Program-made: the position numbers and the translations under genes | Notes under the pieces: model-generated | Databases searched by the model: none | What the model was told of the DNA's origin: nothing | The model's input: the letters and a program-made list of their open reading frames with translations, nothing else | In this document: in pieces, positions 10,734 through 23,100 of the stretch | Position numbering within the stretch: the stretch's first letter is position 1 | How the letters are laid out: each line of letters opens with the position of its first letter | Origin: Acanthaster planci | Taxonomy: Eukaryota > Echinodermata > Asteroidea > Valvatida > Acanthasteridae | Direction of reading: 5' to 3' | Assembly: GCF_001949145.1 (NCBI RefSeq) | Contig: NW_019091457.1 | Coordinates: 646,986-706,985, forward strand | Length of the DNA: 60,000 bases

Positions 10734-12215
10734 ATGGCGAGTGAGAATCACGGCCTGCCACCAGAAGTCCATATCGACCATTGGAACGAGGCCACCAACA
10801 TCTACATGGTGGTCTTCGTGGTTTCAATTTGGCTCTTTGTGTATCTGAAGAGGTGAGCTCGGTGACATAAAGTTGGAAGTGATGTGCTGTGCTCTGTTCT
10901 GCTTTGCACAAACGTTTCATTTGGAATTATTTTTCCCAGTAGCAGACTTGGTGTTCGATGGAAAACTTCAGAAGAATGCTGTAAAACCTGGGGTCCTGGT
11001 CCATGGGGTCTTGCTATGTATGCCAGGCCATTGTCTCAATGACGCACTTGCATGTTAAGCTTTGATGGTTTTGACTTGGCAATAAATAAACCACTTTACT
11101 AATATTCTCAAAAATATGAGCAGGTTGAAAATGTCTTCCTCACACCACAGAATGGGGGGGGGGAAAATGTTTGAGTTTTTTTTTTTTTCTGCTTGTCAAC
11201 ATCTGGTAGCCGCGACATCAAGTTAGTAGTAGGGCCAAATTCTTTCATGAAACTATATGAAAGTTAAATGGACCATATTCGCAGGGTACCCAGTTTCGGT
11301 GGTATTCCTGAACATGTTTTATACATTGGAAATCCTTAATGGGATGGCACTAGGTGAATTTGGGGGTCGGAATGAAATCGTAGAAGAGAGTCTGGTTCTT
11401 CAAATGAATACACTACGTTGGGAAATCTGACTGAAATTGGGTCCCCCGCGAATACGGTCTATTGCCTCAAGTCTTTCCATGTTTCCACAGAAATATGAAA
11501 TCGTTGGTCCTGAGAACACCAGGCTGGTTCCGAAATCATTGTTTCACACCTTTAATTTCTTTCTTATTTGTGAAGGCATAAGGGAATGTTTGCCCGGTTT
11601 TTTGCCCGGCCCACTGCGGCCATGGAGGAGAGAACCCAGCGATACCGGGAAGAACTCAAGCAAGTCCGACTGCGACAGCAACTCAACATGTATTATATCT
11701 GTAAGCACTTTCTCACCAAGTCGATTAAGGAAGTTTAGGCAGAGGGAGTAAGTCCACTCAGATCTCAAGCATTCAGATCAGCTTAGCAATATGTTAAGTT
11801 AATGCCAAGCATCAGTGGGTAACCAGTTAAGTGCTACTCGTGGCTGGTTACTAGCTTATTTTGATTGAACAATAAAATATCCTGATCGAATTTTTCAGCT
11901 GAAAAGGTCCATAAAATCTGCCTTGCTAATGAGACTTAATTTTCAGTAAAATAGGAAAACAGGTGAATTGGGAATTTCAAAGGTAAAAAAGCACAGTAAC
12001 AGTTCAGGCATTATCTAAAGTTTGACTTCATGCAAATGGATGCTGGCCTTACTTCATAATCTCTCTGCCTCTGTCGGTGTACATTTCACAGCTATCCAAG
12101 CTCCATGTCTTTTTTTGCGTTTCCCTTTCAAATAGCCCGAAAGTGGGAGCAGAGTAGACAGAAACCTGAGGTTATTGAGCACCACGTGGACATGGACATG
12201 ATCGGCTCTTCCTGA
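10734..12215 (+). CDS. SMIM19: Small integral membrane protein 19 (3 exons)
   Basis: Exons are 10734-10852, 11576-11700 and 12136-12215. They total 324 bases, giving 107 residues, the same length I remember for human SMIM19. The donors are GTGAGC and GTAAGC, and the intron phases are 2 and 1. Diagnostic identities with the vertebrate protein are the WNEATN block before a single hydrophobic helix (residues about 24-37), a basic KRHK after it, the LRQQL-MY block in exon 2 and SRK at the start of exon 3. The protein is a predicted single-pass membrane protein with a cytosolic coiled tail. Its biochemical role is not established in any species I know of. A small membrane helix near the N terminus without a cleavable signal is visible. 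An AATAAA lies 439 bases after the stop. Confidence 0.92.
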
Positions 12216-12653
12216 GGACCTCGAGAACAGAAGGCAGAGTCCAAAATCATCTGTGCCCGGGGCACAATCTCTGAGGTCTTTGCTAGTGGCAAGCATCGGG
12301 GCACTTATTGACAGTAGACATTGCCATGGCTCTAGAAGCTAGAAGCAAGTGATGATAACTGATCCTGCCCAAATCTTGTAGGAATTAAAAAGATGGTGGA
12401 GTTGCAATCTCCCTATGCCCAGACTCAAGAGGGCGCTTTTTACCCTCCTCTTTTGACTGATGATGCAGAGAACGTAAATTGCACTGGCTGACCTCCCATA
12501 TAAATGACAAATCGTCATGTGAGCATTCGCATTTGGAGCTTTCATCATGGGCATTACTTGCCAGGATTTTGTGGGGGGGGGCTTGTTTGGAGAGGGGAGG
12601 GCTTTTTCGGAGATGGGGGGGTTAGAGGGAGGGTGGGCATAGCTCTCATCAGC

Positions 12654-12659
12654 AATAAA
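12654..12659 (+). promoter_or_regulatory. Candidate polyadenylation signal of SMIM19
   Basis: The first canonical AATAAA downstream of the SMIM19 stop codon at 12213-12215 would define a 3' UTR of roughly 450 bases. Confidence 0.45.
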
Positions 12660-14133
12660 CTGATCAACCATTAACAGTGGAAGGGTTCAGTTCCGATTTC
12701 CAAGTAAACACATGATTTTTGACCCTCTGGTGTTCTTTCTCGCATCTCATCTGATCTTTTTTTCCCTTTATTTTCTTTTCTTTTTTTTTCAAGTGCTGTT
12801 ATAACAGTGTACATGTCTAAATGTACTGGATGTTAAACTGTCAAATGCAATTCACTTGTCCAGTAAACAAGATGAAATTACAATTACATGTACATATGGC
12901 TGTTTTCCCTCATTAAAATTTGCATTGAGTTTTCATGGATTACGTGGTCAATTTATGCGAAACATTTCAAACACCAGTGTGTTCACTATTTGCAGTGAAA
13001 ATTTACATTTTTGGGGAATGTACAGTTTATAACTGCCCATACAGTATTAAGAATCTCACACAAGTAATCAATTTTGTCTCGGGTGTTTTTGCATTTCTTG
13101 GCCATTTGCTGACCATAAGTTTGGCCAATGTATTGGAACTTGACAATAGAGGGCGCTATTGTAGTACAATATTTTGTATACCAGTAGTTGGCCTACGTTA
13201 ATAAACAGTAAATGGGAGAAAAAGAAAAACTGCTCTACTAGAAATATGCATGAATTAGTTTTGGTCGTGAAAAATGGAATCAAAACTCCACAATCAGAAG
13301 TAAAGTTCAAAACAGGTGTAAAGAAAATCAGAGTGGATGGCAGGTGGGGGGGAGATACGTGCAGAGGATACACCTGTGGGGAATTTGGGGTTCTTCCAAG
13401 TCTCAGCTTTATCTCCACTTGGGCCTACATTGCCCAAGCATAATACAAATACTCCCATCGTTGGGTCCATAGCTGAGAGTTCGATGCCCTTCCAGTAAAA
13501 CATTATGTTTATTGAGCTAAAAACTCCAAACTCAGTGTGGGGTAAAAATCAGACGGAGCTGCCGATGGCCGGAACATACAAAGACAAAATTTGACAACAA
13601 TTCTGTGTGTGCATTGAGGGAGCGCAGATCTTGCTACCCTCCATTTTTCTTCACAAGTTAACGCATACTTTTTTTTCAAATATCAAATATTTATTACTCC
13701 AACCTCTATTCATCTGTTTCCTAGCACTGCGCTCTATTCCTGCTCACGTGTCAAACCTATTCAAGTGAACATTTTTCGAAGGCAAGACTATATACAAGTT
13801 ATACCCCAGACTTCTGGGTTCATGTGCAGAAGAAATATTTACAAAGGACCTGAACTGGATGTTAAATATAATTCTGTGGTGCTGGTTGAAACAATACATG
13901 TACATGTAATAAATTAGGACAGGAAACCAGTTTATTTTCCATTTGCTGTGCGCGCGAGCTAGCGCTGAGCGAGCTCGCCAGAAATGTCAAGGGTCACCAC
14001 GCATCAACAATGTTTTCATTTATAAATTTTCCATTCATTGACGAGACACCAGACGATCGCAGGGTATTGAATTTTGCCGAATTCAGCGTTTTCGGGAAAT
14101 TATGACAACTTACTAGCGTCGTTCGGCTTCAAG
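12660..14133. other. Spacer and promoter region between SMIM19 and LST2
   Basis: No gene was recognised. Around 13144 a short palindromic motif with a GAGGGCGC core (ACAATAG-AGGGCG-CTATTGT) resembles the footprint or core of a MITE. At 13950-13978 a CpG-rich stretch with GCGCGAGCTAGCGC and GAGCGAGCTCGC lies about 160 bases upstream of the LST2 ATG and is the best promoter candidate. Confidence 0.5.
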
Positions 14134-17100
14134 ATGATGTCAATACGCAAGTGGTTGTATAAGCCCAAAGTGAGTATCCATTGTATATGTTTCAGGGGAA
14201 GCCGTGAAGTGGGAAGAAATCGTAGCCGCGAATTCACGCCGGGCGGGATGGGCAGATGGGAAATTTCTACACCGCCTCGTGATCCCATGTCGGTCACAGG
14301 TCCGTACGCACAGTGTATGCGTGGGCGTGCTGGTGTGGGGATTTGTGTACATCGACATGGCGAGCATGGCGATACGGTCCATATTTTAGTTTCTCTTTTG
14401 CTGGGAAGTTTGATGTGGCACGCGGTTACTGCATGGACGGAAACCAAAGTACAAATATTCAGTTCATCCAACAAAAAAGGCGTTTTTTGGTGGTTTTTTG
14501 ATTCTGAAGCAAAATTGAAAATGCAGTATTTGTGGCATGAGAATGATTGGTCATGTTGGTGTTGCATTTTAAATTATGCTTTAGGTCCTACCGTGTATGA
14601 CAGAGTAGTAAGTGTTCCCTACCAGTAAATCAGTTATTGCCAGATATTATAGTGGAAGCATGGCATGTGCGGTATAAGAAATACTCTTTCGTGCTTTGAG
14701 TTTATGCCTAGGCCATATAGTGCATTTCCAGGTCTCTAACATCAAATTAGGGGCCTACTTCTACTTTGTCTACTTTCATCTAAGTCTTTCTGGTGATGAA
14801 ACCAAGGATTCCTCAAAGGTGCCCCAGATACTTTAGCTCTCAAGCCTGAAGAAACCTGAAGAGAGGAGACAATGAGCAGTAGTTACAGTTTTAGGTGGTT
14901 GGGAGGAATATCCCAGAGGAATATTCTGGGTAAAACCCACAGAGTCATGTAGGGACTGAAAACCGAATCCGCATGTGGACCAGGCCGGGAATTGAACCCA
15001 GGAGCACAGGTGGAAGGCGAGGAGAGTACCACTGCGCCAACCTGACCCCTAACTGTTGTAGTCAGCAATGTCCATAAATTAGGATGTAATGCTGAGGAAG
15101 AGGTAGATGAAAGCCCTCACGTGTTGTGATATTCATCATTTAAGAGTTAACTATTTGTATCTCCATCTGTTATTAAGGTACAATCGTAAACGCTTCCCAT
15201 CAGTTTTCCATAATGGTTCCTATGTTAAGCAAAATGTTTCCCCATAGATGCACAAGTGCTGCAGGGTGCACTTCTGTATCGAAGTCTCTCTTCTTGTTCC
15301 AATTCTGTTGAAGAGCTGTACAAATTGTTGATACTGTTTTTCAAAGAATGTACCTCACCTGTACATGTACATTGTAATGTAGTTTAACAAATAATGGCTA
15401 AAATACTTTTTAGAGCCAGAATCAATGTTGCAGTAATTGCATGTTGTGGAAACAGAAAAACATGACAGCACTTGACACGTATATTTTTCCAACTTTCCAA
15501 ATTTCTTTGACTGTAGGCACACATAATGTAGGGAGAGGGGAATCCTCGAAATTCAGATTTTATTCCTTTAGAAGTACGCATTTTTAATCATGTGCCATTG
15601 ACCGGTATGTGTGGCCAGCTAATTCAAAAGTTAAAAAAAAAAAGAAACGAATACTTTAGATGCTTACATCATCAAATTGTGCCCCATGTGAAACTAAGTG
15701 TGCTGAAGCAGATCACGCACACATGTACATGTAGTCATGTACTCAGTCACATGACAACATCTTCCGAGGCAGGAAGTCACACAATGACCGTTTGAATCTC
15801 CAGCAACCAGATATCCTGGTCGTAACAATGGTATGGGTGGATCCTGTACCACATGTATGTTCATCTGTCATCGCAGTCCGTGTGGTTATTACTCATGTAA
15901 TTCACTCAGTGGTGGGAAGCAGGAATGCGTATTATTCACGCGTGTTTGTGTTTGGGAGGGTAGGAATCTTGAATATGGGCCGCTGTACCAACAAACATTA
16001 AACTCGGATAAAGGGCGTACATGTACAGGTGTATGCATTCATTGAGAGGCACTGTTGTCGGAAATTTCAGGGAAATCACCCTGTCAGCACAAAACTGAAA
16101 CCAGCAGGATTAGTGCTGCTTTAAAGTGGTCCGACAGAACCTGATCGGTCATTGCAGTGGATGTGCATGTGCATGTACGTAGGTAATAGATGTACATAAT
16201 CTAGCCATGAATGTTAAGTGTGCAGGGCATCCGTTTAATCGTACCTTGGATATCCTCACTGTATACTGGTGAATGCCAGACGTGCAGGAATTCCAGGAAT
16301 TTAGCTGAATGAATTGATGGAGCTCCCCTTTCTCTGTTACCATTCGGTTTTTACAGTACGGGCTTAAGTTTGTAGTTTCCATGTAGCACATGTACTTCAT
16401 GGGATTATCAAGGTTATTGTCAGACAGTGTTTGTCCTTGCTGGTCCATTCGCAGTGTTTCTCTGCAAGTCATTCCAAATGTTTGCATTGTAATTCATCCT
16501 AAAATTCTGGGTTCCTCTCCAATACACCGGGTAACATACATATGCTAATGCATTTACCGGGGTACTTCTTATATTGTTATGAACAAACTTGTGTTAAAGA
16601 AACCAGGAGATTTTGCACGGTCAATTAATCACTTACCCACTTAACGGTGTAAAGGTTTTAGGTGTTGTCATTAGAATTATACCAGTATGTATATTGTTCA
16701 GGACAGTTACAATATGTACAAGTGATAGTAGTTAACATGCTTTTTTCCCACTGAATGTAAAACACACATGTAATCCTTATTAGCCATGAGTCACCCCTCT
16801 TATCAGTGTTATGTACACACTCATGCCTAATGTTTGAAATCATCTCATTCACAGTTGTGCAATACTTTGCCAAGATTGCATGAGATTCTTTTTTTGGGGG
16901 GGGGTTGTAAACTTTATCCTGTGAGGGTAGTTGATCAGATCAGTCAACATTTGGCAATTTATACCAGTGAATCACTCAAATGCCTAATGGCCGCCTTCAT
17001 GTACCCTTCATGTACAAAACTCCATGTGCAGTGTGCATGTATGTACATTGTATATATGTACATGTATAATGTACATGGCACATCAGGGGTATGCTGTACC

Positions 17101-20100
17101 AACAGTGCCAGTACAGTACCTGTACACATGGGGAGTAGATCCGTGTCTTTTGTTTTACGTCATCGCCTCACATCATGCCCTGTCCCCTGAAACAACATTT
17201 GATTGGTTACAGTGTGCTGAATACAACTGGATTATGGTATACTGATTGATTCAAGTAACGTTACTGAACCAGAGTGAGGGTTGTCTGGAGGACGCTACCT
17301 TTAACACCTGTCAATTGTTACACAGTGTCCAATGCTCCATTTGAAATCCTGCTTATCACGTCTCACATCAATCTTTACAAAGTAGGTTTCATCTTTATTC
17401 AGTCACAAAGGAGAGGGTTCTGGTTGGCATGTGTTACTTTGACGGCTTCAAATCAATTCTGCCCTCCAAAATCAAACCAAATCAAAGCGGTCCCACAGAG
17501 TGGGATGCCGAGCAGGGATCCTTTGGCACACAGTGTACTAGTACACGTAGCACTTTTGGTGCAAGTCTCCCACAGGCACTTCACAACTGTGTTTGAAGTT
17601 GGTTACATGTACTGTACATGTAATTGGGTTTTGTCATTAGAGGGATAAACCTGGAATTTGGTGCATCACAGCTTAGAGTTGGAGGAATGCTCAAGAATGT
17701 CTGGTTTTCAAATCATGGATGGATGGATGGCTTAAGTTGTAATGCACCTAGTAGGAAGATAAAATTTTCACTTGCCAGGTTTGTCCAAATACGTACCGGT
17801 ATGCATGTACTTTACCCTTATAAGTTTTCCCTGTTACCTGATGAAACGGTAAATGTATCTGTCATACATGCACACACATGTACCGATAGTGAGTGTTTTG
17901 TGTTGAAAATTTGTCTTTCACAGAAGTGATCATTTTGTGTCTACTTCATCATTTATCAGCAGGTTTACACGGTCAATTACAAATTGAATTTGTAGTATTT
18001 ACATAGGAGGACATCAGTCCAAGATCCAAGAAAAGAAGTGTTGATCTTTCCCGGCATAGACAGCAAGTCAATAAAAAGGCAGCCTACAGTACGGTTTGGT
18101 GCACAATAGAAGCCGAAGGACATTTTTGTATTGAAACAGGAAACTTCTAAAAGCATTATGTAATGGGAGGCCCCTGGCAGGATACATTATACATGTATAT
18201 GTAGTTCTTTGCCTTGTGGCCAATGTACTTTTGGATTAACCAAGGCACCCTGGGTTTTTTGTACTGCCATGGTAAAATAAAGTAACCTGAGCTTATGGGG
18301 CATACATTTATGCTGTAGATGCCACACAGTGCAAAGTCTGTTTATGGACAGAGACTTGCTTCTGTTTACCTGTATGTCTGGCCAAGTACATGTACATGTA
18401 TGGATATACATAGTTTATACATACATGTGGCCACCTGTTAGGAATGTTCTGTCTGTGTTTAAAGAGATGTTGTAATGCTCACATGTTCGACTCCAATTAA
18501 AAGTGAAAATTTATGTTGGGTTGTCACAAGTGATCAAAAAGGGCCGAAATTTACAACCAATTAAAAAAAAAGAGTCAACAAAACATTTCCCTGGAAAAAA
18601 TTGAAGTCCTGTTCCCTTAAGGTACTGAACCCTCCTCCTCACTAAAATTCACCTTACGAGCGTCGCCTTTTACCAGCAGCTTATCAATGACACTAGAAAT
18701 CGAAAAGTATGATGTTCCTATTCCATGTCTTTCTTCAGTTAAAATCCACGATCAGTCACAGGTAGTGCCTTTAAAACACCTATACACCTGTGCTGTTGTA
18801 TCCCCTAAACCCATGATAATTATGAAAAGGTCACCAGACACCCAGGTATTATTGGGCATACAGAACTTCTTTCTGAGACCTGTTATAGTACTGACAATGG
18901 CCTGTGAGGCCTGGTTCTTTGTGTATTTGCCACCATGAGACCGCAGGCCTGGGCCCAGCCCCCCCCTCCTATTCACTGCCTGCGCTGTATTGAAATTTTA
19001 GATTGAGGATTTTTCATGCACCCGTCTGCATAGTCCAGTGCACTGTGGTTTAGTGTTTTGTACGAAACTGGTGATGCCTTGACATGTACAATGTACGACC
19101 CAAAACATGTGCGTGTAAGTTGATGTGCATCTGTTGGAAATTCTGGAGAGTGTAATAAGTTCTCAAGTGAAAATGTCTGTAAAGAAATTGTAAACTAATG
19201 GAATATTTTATCGCAAATTACAAAGCTAAATACGTTCATGCAAGAACAAAGGGCAGTGGAGCTTTGCTCATGTGATTGTTTCTGATTTCTCGGGAGAAAT
19301 TTAAATCAGTGATGTAATTATAAGGGGGAAAAATAACCTGAAGTAGAACATTCAGTTGTCCAACTTAATTCAACAGTTTGTACATTTGCCTACACCTCAT
19401 TGCACTGCATTGACGGTTGCATTGACACTATCAACCTTCTTATGCAACGATTCATTCTGCACCAAAGCAAATTTGTCCTCTTGGTCGAAATCAGTCAAAT
19501 GACAAAGAATGTCTGTTGTAGCAAGAGAAGAAGAAGGAATTTTTGACCGCCTGTGACTGTGACAAGGGCAGGAGGGTTAATGTTATGTCTTGTCATGGAG
19601 GCAAGACTCGTACTCTGCCTGTCCATGTTTCAATCTAATCTTGTCTGGAAAGAGGTTACCCAGGAAATCCAAGGACTTAACACCTTTGAAGCAGGCACAA
19701 GAGGGCTGGCTTCAGGTGCTCCGCAGTGGGCCCAGGTTGAGATCGGGCTGTTTGTGTTTGTTTGACCCTGCGAGGGTGGAAACCTATGGAGCATGTACGG
19801 GGTGCTGGTTACCCCCAGAACTGTGGGGTCCGACATCCACCCCACATGGGAGCGGGGCGGTGTTGGTCAGTAACCCCACTTCTTATCACTTTGGTATGGC
19901 AGGCAGAGTTGTAAGAGCATTTATTACACGACAGGGTTCGGATGGTGCTCTTGACAACCCTTATATGGAAATGTACATGTAACTTGGTGGTGGTGTAGCC
20001 CACGTGGACCCATCTGTTAGATGCAGAGTTTGTTTGGTGCAGCACTTGCATTTTTCACTTTGTGTTTTAAGCATTCTCCAGTGAATATTCGTCCAGGTGC

Positions 20101-23100
20101 ATGTGAATACAGTACAGGTGTAAAATACAAGAACAAATGTACATGTACGTGATCTTGTTAGCATAACTGTGCATAATGTTCATGTGCATGAATGATGTGC
20201 ATACATGTACATGTACATGTACATGTAGGATACATATAATAGTGCATTGTATATGTACATGCCCACTAGGCAAAGCTTGTTCAAGTGCACAGGTGTGGTA
20301 CATGTAAGCCTGGAACTGCCAGGCATCATTGGTAACTGAACTGTCATTCGTTTGTACCTGAATTGTTATCAAATTAGGTCCACCTGAGCCTGCAAGCATG
20401 GCTTCAGTGGCCACTGCAAACTGCTAGGCTGTCTAAATAGAGAGCTGTCTGTGTGTTAATGGACAAAATGCTTTCCCCTTGCAGCCACCCAGCCTTGACC
20501 CAGCCTTGGCCTAGGACAAGTGCCCAACTAAACGAGGGTACCATATGGCGCTGGCCAAATCTGTCACAGAAAACACCATGAGAAAATACTCCTACATCCT
20601 CATTACCGGGCAACATTTCCGGTTGGCCACGTGCCCAAGGCAAGATTAAAAGAATTGAAAATGAATGAGTAAATGATTGATTTTTTTTAAATAAACCTAA
20701 AGTGCATCTGTGCCCGTAAAAGTGCATTTTGTCAGTGTACATGTATTTTGTTTCATGTCAAGTGATGCACATATTTGCATGAGTGTCTTCTCATACTGAA
20801 TAGAAAATGCAATGGGCGTTTTTTTATGTCAGATTGAAATAATCATGCTACATTGTAATTTCAGTTAAGCTTGTACATGTGCATGTACACCTGTCTGGTC
20901 ACACAAGTCTACTGAGCACCGACCCAGGCGTGCACTAAGGCTAGACGTTAAACAGATCAAATCCATGCGCCACCAATCTCGTCTCTTATGTATACAAAAT
21001 GTATACGGATGTTGTCGACGTGAACTGTGCATTTCGTTGGGACTAGAAAGATTCAGCTGATGTTGGGGTATGGACGTAAAGCCCAACAATCCGACAGTGT
21101 TCCAAACACTATCCCCACAGTCCTCGATCCTCCGATTTCAATATGATTTCACATACACAATGGGGGCTTAGGGTTGATGTCGGTCAGGCATTTTGTACAT
21201 GGAGTATATGCATTCACAAATGTGTACACTATCATCGCACTCGAACAGAAGTAATGGGCTGTGCATAATTTACGCATAAAGCAATGTGGCATGTAATGCC
21301 ATTACCTTGTGTGCAGATGTACATGTACATGATGCACATTTACACGTTTGTATGTAGACGGGCTGGAGATATACCTGCAGGTTCAGCTGAGGGCAGCTGT
21401 TGGCACGATTGTGTTGGTCTGTTACACACACACACTGATATACACACGCAGCAAGGCTCCTCGGTAGTGTGGATATTGCCAAACCCTGGATGAATTGCAA
21501 TAATGAGATGTCGGCTCAGTACCTTCTGGAAAAGCTACAAATCAGTCTTTCCGTCTGGATGCTCGGAATAATTGCCAACAAAAAAAAATGGGCTGAAGGT
21601 GGCTTAGATTTCAGTAACTCCCCGGCCTCGTAGTTTTCACGCATGACTCGCGTTATCTGTATTGTAAATGTCTGGCTTCATTAAAAATAATTGTTGGGAC
21701 TTCAGATTTCTTGTTTTTATGGGTCAATCGCCCAGATGGTGAAAATAAAAAAAAGGCCAGTTATGAAGTGTTGCAAATCCTGTGTTGATTACCCTGGAAA
21801 CTCTTATCTTTGACCAGATTTTGGGATCATTGGGATGAAAATAAAGTGAGAAAAAAAATACTATGCTCATTTACTTAGTTTGTCAATGATTTCATTGCAA
21901 CTTTTTAACTACACATGTACATGTGCAGTACGTGTGTGTCACCCATGTTTTCATGTGCATTCAGTAAAGTGTACATGTACATCACATTTATTTGAGTTGA
22001 TACAAGAGCTCATAATCATCATGTACAGGTACCATAGATACAAGATGGAATGTACATGCGCATTTAATTAGTTGCAGAGTTCAACAACCAGCCGAATGGG
22101 ATAACGAGGATAATGGGCGGTGCAGCTCACTGGAAAAAGGGGGAGGAGTATGGTGCTGGCACGACGATGTCTGATGCGTGCAATTCCTTCTTTAAGCCCA
22201 CCTGTTCCTGCCATGATCAAATTGATTAAATTTGGACGACGTAAATACATGTACCTTTAAAGATGCAGCAAAATGCTTGAAAAAGTTCAAACAAATAAAA
22301 TGGGCGGGGGATAAACGTAAAAACTGAAAAGATGAACTAAGCGAAGTTAATCATTCTTTCAGGAATGATGTTGCCTGTGTAGTGCATCAGCACTGCCTGC
22401 GTATTTGTAGTGCACGACTTCTGTCTATTTTCAGGCGAACGTTTCATACACTTTATCACATGTACATGTACATGAACCTCCAACACCTACAGATGGTTGA
22501 AAATGGTACTGTTGAGCTTCATCTAATATTGTCAGACATGTACATGTAGATGTACTGTTATCAGTACAGTGTATGCATGGATCCATCAACTGAGCTGTAC
22601 ACTTTTAATGTCATTCAGGGGTCAGGCGAGGCTGCGCATCGCTTGATGCCAACAAAAAGATTCCCAGAACTTGGGGTCTGTTGTTGGCCATGCCATCTTT
22701 TGTTACATTGATACCCATAGGGTGCAGTGAATGGGTCTGATCTAATTGAGTTGGGTTTTTTTCCCAACTGGTTGTAAGAATGGATTTGGAGGGCAAACAG
22801 CAAAGGACTGGAAAGAATAACAGGTTTACAACTTGGTTGTGATTAATTTTTAGGGGGGTTACGTGGTTTCAGTAAGGGACAGGCGCAGGGTAGTGAAAAT
22901 GGCTGCTAGTAGTAGTAATGGGTAGACTTATTTACCTGTCTGGATGGTGTTCTATCAGAAGCATATCCCTCCCCGGGGTTCTTGGATCAAAATTGGTCAG
23001 ATGATGACTGACTAGCGGATTCATTTGGAAATGCATGTGCTCTTGGCATGATGTACGGTACAGTAGCTAGCCACACTGGCGAGCTGAACATGCTACGCAT

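Noticed and set aside
11896-11945. An alternative third exon of SMIM19 after 'tttttcag'
   Set aside because: It would stay open to a stop but lacks the SRK start seen at 12136, which matches the vertebrate C terminus and gives exactly 107 residues.
14074-14628. A long read-through frame covering LST2 exon 1
   Set aside because: The family match stops exactly at the GTGAGT donor after KWLYKPK, and the rest is intron. The upstream extension starts with TTG, not ATG.
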